From: an uncultured Eubacteriales bacterium
GTDB lineage: Bacteria > Bacillota_A > Clostridia > Oscillospirales > Oscillospiraceae
Length of the DNA stretch: 6,442 bases
NCBI GenBank assembly: GCA_949739085.1
Contig: CATIYU010000349.1
Span: forward strand, 1 to 6,442
Direction: 5' to 3'
Shown here: in pieces, positions 1-5,510 of the stretch
How positions within the stretch are numbered: position 1 is the stretch's first letter
Layout: the number at the start of each line of letters is the position of its first letter
Notes under the pieces: generated by a model
Database searches by the model: none
What the model was told of the DNA's origin: nothing
What the model saw: the letters and a program-made list of their open reading frames with translations, nothing else
Translations under genes and position numbers: made by a program

Positions 1-71
1 ACAAGCAGGGCTATGTAGAAGCCCATGCCGCCGAAAATGGAGGAAGCCTGCCGCTTTCCTCTGTTGTCCAT
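1..71 (-). CDS. N-terminus of a membrane-anchored protein, function unassigned (partial)
   Basis: Only the first 23 codons are inside the window; the gene runs off the left edge. It starts with ATG at 71-69 and reads MDNRGKRQASSIFGGMGFYI followed by ALL. An AAAGGA ribosome binding site lies at 85-80, 8 bases before the start, the same signal and spacing as at neighbouring genes. A second ATG at 75-73 is in another frame and gives a histidine-rich, implausible peptide, so I prefer 71. The short basic head (R4, K6, R7) followed by a hydrophobic run beginning GFYIALL looks like a cytoplasmic tail entering a transmembrane segment or signal anchor. A G-F-Y-I-A-L entry into the membrane helix resembles the start of clostridial membrane-anchored M23 (SpoIIQ-like) peptidases. 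That is a resemblance from memory, not proof. It lies 165 bp after rsfS on the same strand and could be cotranscribed with it. Confidence 0.55.
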   Translation of the reverse strand, partial: MDNRGKRQASSIFGGMGFYIALL

Positions 72-236
72 GCATTTCTTCCTTTCATCATCCTGCCGCC
101 CGGAGGCGGGTGTTGTGAAGAGCCCGAAAGGTTTGACCGCCGCCCGGGACCCTCTAGCCACATTGTGCGCGGCTGGCGGGTTTTTTATTCAGGATGATGG
201 GGAATTTTTCTGCATTTCCCTGGGGAAATTTTTCTC
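72..236. other. Hairpin-rich gap between rsfS and the left-edge gene
   Basis: This 165-bp gap has three visible structures. (a) 214-229: ATTTCC, loop CTGG, GGAAAT, followed on the plus strand by a short T run to 233. It lies directly after the rsfS stop. (b) 138-179: CCGCC pairs with GGCGG at 175-179, with an inner AGCC (156-159)/GGCT (171-174), followed on the plus strand by TTTTTT at 181-186. (c) 96-109: CCGCC, loop CGGA, GGCGG, which on the minus strand ends 10 bases before the AAAGGA of the next gene. Structures (a) and (b) have their T runs on the plus strand, so neither is a canonical terminator for the minus-strand genes. I see no convincing minus-strand promoter, so read-through from rsfS is possible. 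Confidence 0.4.
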
Positions 237-599
237 TCAGCTCTTGGTAAGAATCTCCGACATGTCCAGGGGCTTTCCGTCGCTCCACAGACGCTCCAGG
301 GAGTAGAACTCCCGGGCCTCGGCGTTGAAGACGTGGACCACCACGCATCCGTAATCCAGCAGGACCCAGATGCCCCCCCGGTGGCCCTCCCGGTGGAGGG
401 GCTTCTCGCCGCCCTGGGTATCCAGCGCCTCCTCCACCGCGTCGCACAGGGCGTTAATCTGGGTGGTGCTGCCGCCGGTGCAGATGACGAAGTAGTCCGC
501 CAGGGTGGTCAGCTCCGTGACCTCCATGATCTTGATTTCCTCGCCCTTCTTGGCGTCCAGCGCCTTTGCTGCCAATACTGCCATTTCCTTCGGTGACAT
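237..599 (-). CDS. rsfS: Ribosomal silencing factor RsfS (YqeL/Iojap family)
   Basis: RsfS binds ribosomal protein uL14 on the large subunit and blocks joining of the 30S and 50S subunits, lowering translation in starvation or stationary phase; it acts in the cytoplasm. The 120-residue product matches the family's usual length (about 105-120). Family signatures are present in order: LADYFVICTG near residues 33-42, STTQ near 44-47, the PLHREG block near 67-72, then WVLLDYG and VVVHVF, and EAREFYSLERLW near 94-105. The ATG at 599 has GAGGA at 610-606, 6 bases upstream, and gives the canonical short N-terminal helix. It follows the second LCP gene by 42 bp with no visible promoter between, so it is probably the distal gene of the nadD-LCP-LCP-rsfS unit. 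In Bacillus subtilis the same gene (yqeL) follows yqeK directly; here two LCP genes intervene. Confidence 0.96.
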   Translation of the reverse strand: MSPKEMAVLAAKALDAKKGEEIKIMEVTELTTLADYFVICTGGSTTQINALCDAVEEALDTQGGEKPLHREGHRGGIWVLLDYGCVVVHVFNAEAREFYSLERLWSDGKPLDMSEILTKS

Positions 600-641
600 A
601 TGCCGTCCTCACTTTCTATTTTCATTTGTTGTGCCGCGTAT

Positions 642-2411
642 TCAGGGGAACAGCCAGTCTAAATCCGGCTCGTCCGGTTCGCTGGTCTCTCCCGGATCGC
701 CGCCGGGCTCATCCGGCAGCTCCAGGTCCGCCGTGCCGTCCTCCCCCTCTGGATTCTCCCCGTCCGGGACCTCGCCGTCCGGGACCTCCCCGTCCGGCTG
801 AATGTTGTCCGGGGGTTCGCTGTCCCCACTGCTGTCCAAATCCTCCCCGCCGTTGTTGGGGGCTTCGCCGTCCAGCTGGGAATCATCCGTATCGGGGACG
901 TCCGTATCTTCGGGGGTCTGGCTGCTGTCGGGGAGGTCCGGCTCCTGCTCCAGGGGCGTGCCGTCCTCATCGGTGTAAATCTTGTTTCCATCCTCATCCA
1001 GGATATAGTAGTTGCCGTCCTCATCCTGTTCCGGGCCGCCGTCCTCCCTGGGAGGCGTGCCGTAGACCAGATTGCCGTCCCCGTCGTAGTACGCCTCGCC
1101 CCGCCGCACCGCCATCACGGCATTATGGGTGGTATCCCGCAGGCTGCCGGTGGAGGAGGCGATATCCCCGTTGGACAGTATGCTCATAGCGTCCAACATA
1201 GCGGTGGTCACCCGCTGCTCATAGGGGTTAAAGCGCTCGTTGACCAGCTCCACTACCTGCCGGGGATAGATGGTCACATAGGACTGCTCCTGGTGGGTGG
1301 AGCGGCTCCAGGCCCCGCCCCAGTAGTCGCCGGGGAGGGTGCAGGTGTAGACGTCTTCCATATTCAGCGCGGGGGCGCCGTTGAACCCCAGCACGTTGGC
1401 CGCGAACCAGACCACCGAGCCAAATTCCAAATCCGTCTGCACGTTCTCCATGGCCAGGTCGATATAGGCTTTCACCTTGCCCCAGTGCTTCAGGCTCAGG
1501 CACTCCTTAATCAGGGCCTTCATAAATTCCTGCTGGACCTCCACCCGCTTGATATCCCCCTCGCTGTACCGGCGGAAGCGGACCAGCTCCATGGCGCTCT
1601 CGCCGTCCAAGGTCTGGAGGCCCTTTTTCAAGTGGATGTGCAGGTCCTGGTAGGGGTCGTCGTAGTTCATGTCCTGGGGCACGTCGAACTCCACCCCGTC
1701 AATAAGGTCCACCAGCTCCACAAACATACTCAGATCCACCTTCACGTAGAAGTCCGGCGTGAAGCCGATGAGGGTCCGGATACGCTTTTGCAGTGCGGCG
1801 ATGCCGTCAGAGTAGCGGGAATAGACGGAGTTGATCTTCTTCAGGTCCCAGCTTTCGTTAATCATCGTGTCCCGGGGGATGGACATGATATTGACGTCCT
1901 GGTTTTTGGTGTCATAGGCAACCACCATAATCGTGTCCGTGTTGCCGTCGTCCATGTCCGTACCCACTAGAAGGAAGGTATAGACCCCCTCCTTCCGGTT
2001 CCCGGAGACGGTGGGCATATCGCCGCCGTAGCCGTCGTCTGGATAGAGCTCGTCATCCGTGGGGCCCTCGGGCTTGCCTCTGTTTTCAGAATCTGTGATG
2101 GGGTCCGCCTGGGCGGGACCGCTGCTGTCCTCAGGGTTAGGCAGGGCGGGAGGCTTGATCCACATGCTCAGCGCCATGGCCCCCGCCCCCGCCAGAATGC
2201 CCACGCAGCAGACCGCCGCCAGCAGGATTTTTCCGCCTCCGGAGTCCCAGAACTTGCGCAGGCGCACGGAGAGAGGCGGCTTCACCGGCCCCGCCTCCGC
2301 ATAGGGGTTTTCCATGGGCGTGGCGTTCTCAAAGGGGTCCAGCCTCTCCCGCAGCGTCATATTTTCCCGGTCCTCCGGCCGGGCCTCCCGCCTGCCTCTA
2401 TATCGGCCCAT
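642..2411 (-). CDS. LCP (LytR-CpsA-Psr) family wall-polymer ligase with acidic repeat tail
   Basis: LCP proteins transfer undecaprenyl-pyrophosphate-linked glycopolymers (teichoic acids, capsule) to peptidoglycan on the outer membrane face. The 589-residue protein has a basic cytoplasmic head, one membrane helix at about 61-83, a short linker, and the LCP domain at about 143-305. Catalytic-fold motifs: NTDT with D159, SIPRDT with R180 and D181, KKIN at 191-194, DGVEFDVP near 238-245, RFR at 278-280 and GDIKR at 285-289. A conserved C-terminal extension (NERFNPY near 391-397) follows. From about 437 to the end the chain is acidic and low-complexity: four DxDG units, three of them spaced 9 residues, then PDGEV repeats, ending DLDWLFP. 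Start: ATG at 2411 with AAAGGA at 2426-2421. It lies 41 bp after a paralogous LCP gene. The fold assignment is firm; the polymer substrate is unknown. The usual family length is about 300-400 residues, so the tail explains the extra size. Confidence 0.94.
   Translation of the reverse strand: MGRYRGRREARPEDRENMTLRERLDPFENATPMENPYAEAGPVKPPLSVRLRKFWDSGGGKILLAAVCCVGILAGAGAMALSMWIKPPALPNPEDSSGPAQADPITDSENRGKPEGPTDDELYPDDGYGGDMPTVSGNRKEGVYTFLLVGTDMDDGNTDTIMVVAYDTKNQDVNIMSIPRDTMINESWDLKKINSVYSRYSDGIAALQKRIRTLIGFTPDFYVKVDLSMFVELVDLIDGVEFDVPQDMNYDDPYQDLHIHLKKGLQTLDGESAMELVRFRRYSEGDIKRVEVQQEFMKALIKECLSLKHWGKVKAYIDLAMENVQTDLEFGSVVWFAANVLGFNGAPALNMEDVYTCTLPGDYWGGAWSRSTHQEQSYVTIYPRQVVELVNERFNPYEQRVTTAMLDAMSILSNGDIASSTGSLRDTTHNAVMAVRRGEAYYDGDGNLVYGTPPREDGGPEQDEDGNYYILDEDGNKIYTDEDGTPLEQEPDLPDSSQTPEDTDVPDTDDSQLDGEAPNNGGEDLDSSGDSEPPDNIQPDGEVPDGEVPDGENPEGEDGTADLELPDEPGGDPGETSEPDEPDLDWLFP
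738..797 (-). repeat. 15-bp tandem repeat encoding PDGEV units in the LCP tail
   Basis: Residues 539-558 read as PDGEV, PDGEV, PDGEN, PEGED: four 5-residue units, the first two identical and the last two diverged. At DNA level the unit core on the plus strand is CCGTCCGGGACCTC, seen twice nearly perfectly between about 768 and 797, with further decayed copies to 738. The period of 15 bp keeps frame, so copy-number change would only lengthen or shorten the tail. Confidence 0.75.
942..1091 (-). repeat. DxDG acidic repeat segment in the LCP tail
   Basis: Residues 441-490 contain DGDGN at 443-447, DEDGN at 463-467, DEDGN at 472-476 and DEDGT at 481-485. The last three are exactly 9 residues apart, with Y/I residues in between (YYIL, KIYT). 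The pattern resembles either beta-hairpin toxin-antitoxin-like 'D-x-x-G-N' repeats or DxDxG calcium loops. A full EF-hand or dockerin loop (12 residues with a conserved glutamate at the end) is not present, so calcium binding is a guess only. Confidence 0.6.
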
Positions 2412-2452
2412 CTTTTTCTGTCCTTTCGGAATTAAGAGTGGTTTTGTGGTAG

Positions 2453-4102
2453 CTACGCCCCCATGTCCTCTGGGGGCAGGTCCGGCTCATCATCCGGCTC
2501 CTGATCCGTACCGCTGCCGTCCGGAGGCGTGACCGTCCCGTCCGGCTCCCCGTCTCCGGGCTCTGTAGTCCCGGTATCGCCGCCGGTGGGTTCGTCCGGC
2601 TCCGTGGTACCAGTGCCGCCGCCGGTGGGTTCGTCCGGCTCCGTGGTACCAGTGCCGCCGCCAGTGGAGTCGTCCGGCTCCGTGGTACCAGTGCCGCCGC
2701 CGCTGGGATCATCCGGCTCTGTGGTACCGGTGTCGCCGCCGCTGGGTTCGTCCGGCTCTGTGGTACCGGTGTCGCCGCCAGTGGAGTCGTCCGGCTTACT
2801 GCTGTCCGGACTGTCCGAGCCGGTGGATGTATCGGGGTCCGCCGTGACGCCGGTGGGCTCAGTGTTGGTCACGCCGCCGCCGGTGGTGCCGGTCGTGGTG
2901 CCGGAGACGGGCCTGCTCCACTTCTCGTCCAGCAGCTGGCCGCTGGTGACGGAGCAGGAGCCGTCCTGGTTGCGCACCAGGATTTGCAGGTCGCTGAGGG
3001 TGATCTCCCGGTTATAGGGGTTAAACTGCTCGTTGATGAGAGGCACGATCTCCTCCCCGTTGGGCAGCAGGTAGTCGCCGCCCCGGTACCGGCCCACATC
3101 AATGTAGGGCAGGGTGCTGGACTGCATGGTGGACAAGTCCACGCTCATAGCCTGGGTGGCGAACCACATGAGGTCGCTGAGCTTCAGATCCGTCTCCACG
3201 TTGTCCATGAAGATCTTGATGAAATCGCCGATTTTAGTGATGTTCCCCAGCTGCAAGACCTTTTTCGCCATAGCCTTAAGGAAGTCCCGCTGGGTGTTCA
3301 TCCGGCCCACGTCGTCATAGCCCCGGATTTTGCCGTTTTTATCCGGATTGTCCTTGCGGTAGCGGAGCATCTCCATGGCCTGTTGGCCGTTCAGGGTCTG
3401 TACGCCCTTGTTGAGGTGGATATGCAGGTTCTGGTAGTCGTCGTCGTAGTTCATGTTCCGGGGCACGTCAAACTCCACTCCGTCCACCGCGTCCACAATC
3501 TCCCCCACCGCCTTCCACTCGATGATGACGTGGAAGTCCGGCATGACGCCGGTAAGGTAGGCCACGTGCTTTTTCAGGCCCTCCAGGCCGCCGCCGCTGG
3601 ACTCCTTGGCGTTATAGACGCTGTTGAGCTTTTTGACGCTCCAGGGAACATTGACGGCGGTGTCCCGGGGAATGCTCATCATATTGATCTGCTGGTTGGG
3701 CACATCGTAGGAGACCAGGATCATCGTGTCCGTGTTGCCGCCTCCAGCGGTATCCCGGCCAATGAGGAGGAAGGTGAAGTAGTCCTCCTTCCGGCCCGCT
3801 GGGGTGTCAGAATCCTCGCCGCCAGAGATCTGGTTGGGGTTGTTGTCCGTAACGCCGGGGCGGTCGTTGCCGCTGACGTCCGGGGCCCGCACGTTCAAAA
3901 ACCACCACCCCGCGCCGATGACCACCAACAGCGCCAGGCAGCCCCCGCCGATGGTCAGGGCCTGCTTCCAGCGCGGCCACGCCTGCCAGGGGAGGGATTC
4001 CCCCCTGGACGCTCTGCTTTTCTTGGGCGTATGTTCCGCAAAGGGGTCGCCCTCGGTCCCCTTGTGCCAGCTGCCGCCAGCCTCCCGTTTGCCTCTGCTC
4101 AT
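2453..4102 (-). CDS. LCP (LytR-CpsA-Psr) family wall-polymer ligase with 13-residue repeat tail
   Basis: Paralogue of the downstream LCP protein, 549 residues. A basic head (MSRGKREAGG) precedes one membrane helix at about 48-70 and a linker. The LCP domain at about 108-285 holds NTDT with D125, SIPRDT with R146 and D147, KKLN at 157-160, DGVEFDVP near 207-214, LRYRK at 246-250 and DVGR at 264-267, then an NEQFNPY extension near 357-363. These are the family's pyrophosphate-lipid binding and catalytic residues, so the enzyme looks intact. From about 400 the tail is Thr/Gly/Pro/Asp-rich and carries six 13-residue repeats (438-515), ending EPDDEPDLPPEDMGA. The start ATG at 4102 overlaps the nadD-yqeK stop (ATGA), with AAAGGA at 4116-4111, which implies translational coupling. 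An equivalent lytR-like gene beside yqeK and rsfS is common in Clostridia. Substrate polymer unknown. Confidence 0.94.
   Translation of the reverse strand: MSRGKREAGGSWHKGTEGDPFAEHTPKKSRASRGESLPWQAWPRWKQALTIGGGCLALLVVIGAGWWFLNVRAPDVSGNDRPGVTDNNPNQISGGEDSDTPAGRKEDYFTFLLIGRDTAGGGNTDTMILVSYDVPNQQINMMSIPRDTAVNVPWSVKKLNSVYNAKESSGGGLEGLKKHVAYLTGVMPDFHVIIEWKAVGEIVDAVDGVEFDVPRNMNYDDDYQNLHIHLNKGVQTLNGQQAMEMLRYRKDNPDKNGKIRGYDDVGRMNTQRDFLKAMAKKVLQLGNITKIGDFIKIFMDNVETDLKLSDLMWFATQAMSVDLSTMQSSTLPYIDVGRYRGGDYLLPNGEEIVPLINEQFNPYNREITLSDLQILVRNQDGSCSVTSGQLLDEKWSRPVSGTTTGTTGGGVTNTEPTGVTADPDTSTGSDSPDSSKPDDSTGGDTGTTEPDEPSGGDTGTTEPDDPSGGGTGTTEPDDSTGGGTGTTEPDEPTGGGTGTTEPDEPTGGDTGTTEPGDGEPDGTVTPPDGSGTDQEPDDEPDLPPEDMGA
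2558..2791 (-). repeat. Six-copy 39-bp in-frame tandem repeat (13-residue units) in the LCP tail
   Basis: On the plus strand TCCGGCTC recurs at 2595, 2634, 2673, 2712, 2751, with TCCGGCTT at 2790: a strict 39-bp period. Five units share GGTACC. The encoded unit is D-[DE]-[SP]-[ST]-G-G-[DG]-T-G-T-T-E-P, residues 438-515, six copies with no length change. Variation is confined to residues 2, 3, 4 and 7. At DNA level the two units nearest the plus-strand right differ together (ACCGGTGTCGCC versus ACCAGTGCCGCC), which points to unit-by-unit duplication. Confidence 0.95.
4099..4102 (-). promoter_or_regulatory. ATGA stop/start overlap coupling nadD-yqeK to the first LCP gene
   Basis: The TGA of nadD-yqeK (4101-4099) and the ATG of the LCP gene (4102-4100) share two bases, giving the four-base ATGA overlap typical of translational reinitiation. 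An AAAGGA site 8 bases upstream lies inside the end of nadD-yqeK. Confidence 0.85.
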
Positions 4103-5289
4103 GTCAGCTTTCCTTTCAGATAATCCCTCGCGTACACACTGTTGGAATGAACCGCAGTCCCTTTCTCTCTCAAATCCTCCACGGCCATGGTGAGCCCCAG
4201 CAGCAGGGCCTGGTCCAGGTCCTCATAGGCCAGCTTCCGCAGCTCCCGCAGGTCGCAGAACTCCCGGGTGGGCTCGATGTAGTCCGCCAGATAGATTATT
4301 TTTTCCAGCAGGGACATGTCCGCCTTGCCGGTGGTGTGCCAGCGGATGGCGCTCTCCCCCTCCCGGCTCACGCCGAAGACGTGCTTCGCCACCGCCGCGC
4401 CGGTGAGGGCGTGGAGCAGCTTTTCCTCCCGCCGCTCCTCCCTGTCCAGCTGGATACCGTATAGACGGCAGACCGCCTCATGTTGTTCCCTGTCAAATTT
4501 TTTCGTGCAGTCGTGGAGCAGGGCGGCCCGGCGGGCGGCCTCCTCGTCCGCGCCCCAGCGGCGGGCCAGGGCCGCAGCCTCCTCCTCCGTGCCCAGCACG
4601 TGGGGGACGCGGGAGGGCTTGAGCATACTCAGCGCCGCGCACCGTAGGTCCTCCAGGGGGAGGTTTTTCAGGTCCGCAGGCACGCTGTAGAGCCCCTTGC
4701 GCAGGATGTAGCCATAGACAGCGGGGGCCAGGAACTCCCGGCCCTCCCCCAGCCGCAGGCGCTCCCGCAGCTGGGTGGAGGAGATGTCGGTAATATGGGG
4801 CAGAGAGAGGGCCATAACTTCCGCGCCGAAGGCCCGGGCCAGGTAGTCCCGCTGCACGGCGAAGAGCTCCGCCGTATCCGCCTGGCTGCGCCCAAAGGCA
4901 CAGATGGTGCAGAGGGCGGCGATCTTCTCCGGCTCCCGCCAGTTCTGGAAGGTGAGGAACATGTCCGCTCCCATGAGGAGGTAGAGCTGGTCCTTAGCGA
5001 GATGTTTTTTCAGCTCCCGGAGGGTATCCAGGGTATAACTCCGGCCCTTGCGCTCCAGCTCCATGCCGCTGGCCTGGACCTGGGGCCCTATGTCCGCCGC
5101 CGCCAGGCCCACCATCTCCAGGCGCTGCTCCGGCGCGGGGGCGTCCTGTCCCAGCTGCTTGTGGGGCGGGATGCCGGCGGGGATCAAATACAGCTTTTCC
5201 AGGCCCAGGTACTCTATAGCGAACCGGGCTGCCTCCATGTGCCCCCGGTGGATGGGGTTGAAGGTCCCGCCATAAACTCCGATTTTCAA
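4099..5289 (-). CDS. nadD: Fused nicotinate-nucleotide adenylyltransferase NadD and HD-domain Ap4A hydrolase YqeK
   Basis: NadD converts nicotinate mononucleotide and ATP to deamido-NAD; YqeK-family HD enzymes hydrolyse Ap4A symmetrically to ADP. Both act in the cytoplasm. Residues 1 to about 201 are a complete NadD: GGTFNPIH at 7-14 with the nucleotidyltransferase HxGH motif (H14, H17), GADMF at 107-111 and ISSTQLR at 169-175. Residues about 212-396 are a complete YqeK: H230, the HD pair 259-260 (ALLHD), H293, H318 (RWHTTGK) and D336 (YLADYIEP), the expected metal ligands. In Bacillus subtilis these are two adjacent genes of about 189 and 186 residues; 396 residues is close to their sum, so the fusion has almost no linker. 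The start is TTG at 5289-5287, supported by GAGG 7 bases upstream and the canonical MKIGVYGG opening. A promoter lies about 38 bp upstream. The start and both activities are well supported; any coupling between activities is inference. Confidence 0.95.
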   Translation of the reverse strand: MKIGVYGGTFNPIHRGHMEAARFAIEYLGLEKLYLIPAGIPPHKQLGQDAPAPEQRLEMVGLAAADIGPQVQASGMELERKGRSYTLDTLRELKKHLAKDQLYLLMGADMFLTFQNWREPEKIAALCTICAFGRSQADTAELFAVQRDYLARAFGAEVMALSLPHITDISSTQLRERLRLGEGREFLAPAVYGYILRKGLYSVPADLKNLPLEDLRCAALSMLKPSRVPHVLGTEEEAAALARRWGADEEAARRAALLHDCTKKFDREQHEAVCRLYGIQLDREERREEKLLHALTGAAVAKHVFGVSREGESAIRWHTTGKADMSLLEKIIYLADYIEPTREFCDLRELRKLAYEDLDQALLLGLTMAVEDLREKGTAVHSNSVYARDYLKGKLT

Positions 5290-5291
5290 GG

Positions 5292-5300
5292 CTCCCCCTC
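5292..5300 (-). promoter_or_regulatory. Ribosome binding site deciding the TTG start of nadD-yqeK
   Basis: Minus-strand GAGGGGGAG occupies 5300-5292. GAGG (5300-5297) is 7 bases from the TTG at 5289, good spacing for that codon. No in-frame ATG precedes the conserved NadD N-terminus at a sensible distance. Confidence 0.75.
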
Positions 5301-5326
5301 TTTTCCCTTATATTCTGCGACTGTAG

Positions 5327-5356
5327 AGCGTACCACAGAAGCCGTGCCTCTGTCAA
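5327..5356 (-). promoter_or_regulatory. Sigma-A type promoter for nadD-yqeK and the LCP-LCP-rsfS genes
   Basis: A perfect -35 TTGACA (5356-5351) is followed by an 18-base spacer and -10 TACGCT (5332-5327). The spacer ends in TGG, so the -10 carries a TGn extension. Transcription should begin near 5320, giving a leader of about 30 bases before the TTG start. Confidence 0.75.
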
Positions 5357-5414
5357 GACCGGCGGGACGGATTGCGCATCGTCCAGCGCCTCCAGCAAAA
5401 AGCTGACGGGACGG

Positions 5415-5449
5415 AAGCCGCCGGAGATCATGGCGGACTTTTTGTTTTT
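5415..5449 (+). terminator. Terminator-like hairpin facing the plus strand, against the genes
   Basis: CCGCC (5418-5422) pairs with GGCGG (5432-5436) across a 9-base loop. With A5437 bulged, AAG (5415-5417) extends the stem with CTT (5438-5440). A T-rich tract with one G follows to 5449. The shape is that of a Rho-independent terminator on the plus strand, yet no plus-strand gene is recognisable here. On the minus strand the A tract precedes the hairpin, so it would not end yhbY transcripts. Confidence 0.4.
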
Positions 5450-5485
5450 CATCCAGCCGCCGTAAATCGTGGTTATCCGTCTCCG

Positions 5486-5494
5486 ATTATATCA
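5486..5494 (-). promoter_or_regulatory. Possible extended -10 element downstream of yhbY
   Basis: Minus-strand TGATATAAT (5494-5486) is a consensus TATAAT with a TGn extension, 17 bp after the yhbY stop codon. At the standard 17-base spacing the -35 hexamer is only ATGAAT, a 3-of-6 match. If active it would give a transcript starting near 5479, about 190 bases before the nadD start. Confidence 0.4.
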
Positions 5495-5510
5495 CCGGCA
5501 CGGGCTCCAT

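Noticed and set aside
130..190. Rho-independent terminator for rsfS
   Set aside because: The T run follows the stem on the plus strand only; in the rsfS direction it is an A run before the stem.
463..485. EF-hand or dockerin calcium loops in the DEDGN repeats (residue numbers of the second LCP protein)
   Set aside because: The 9-residue spacing and lack of the terminal glutamate of a 12-residue loop do not fit either family.
1125..1970. Plus-strand open frame of 281 codons opposite the second LCP gene
   Set aside because: Shadow of the LCP domain on the minus strand, with the same Val/His-rich antisense composition and no family motif.
2558..2791. The regular 39-bp array as a possible CRISPR or iteron set
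   Set aside because: Units are contiguous without unique spacers, keep codon frame, and lie inside a coding gene.
2529..3017. Plus-strand frame encoding a VPVSPPVGSSGSV-type repeat protein
   Set aside because: It is the reverse reading of the 39-bp repeat array; the minus strand carries the LCP domain in frame, so the repeat belongs to that protein.
2984..4123. Long plus-strand open frame of 379 codons opposite the first LCP gene
   Set aside because: It is the antisense shadow of a GC-rich gene with strong family motifs on the other strand; its product is Val/His/Leu-rich with no recognisable domain.
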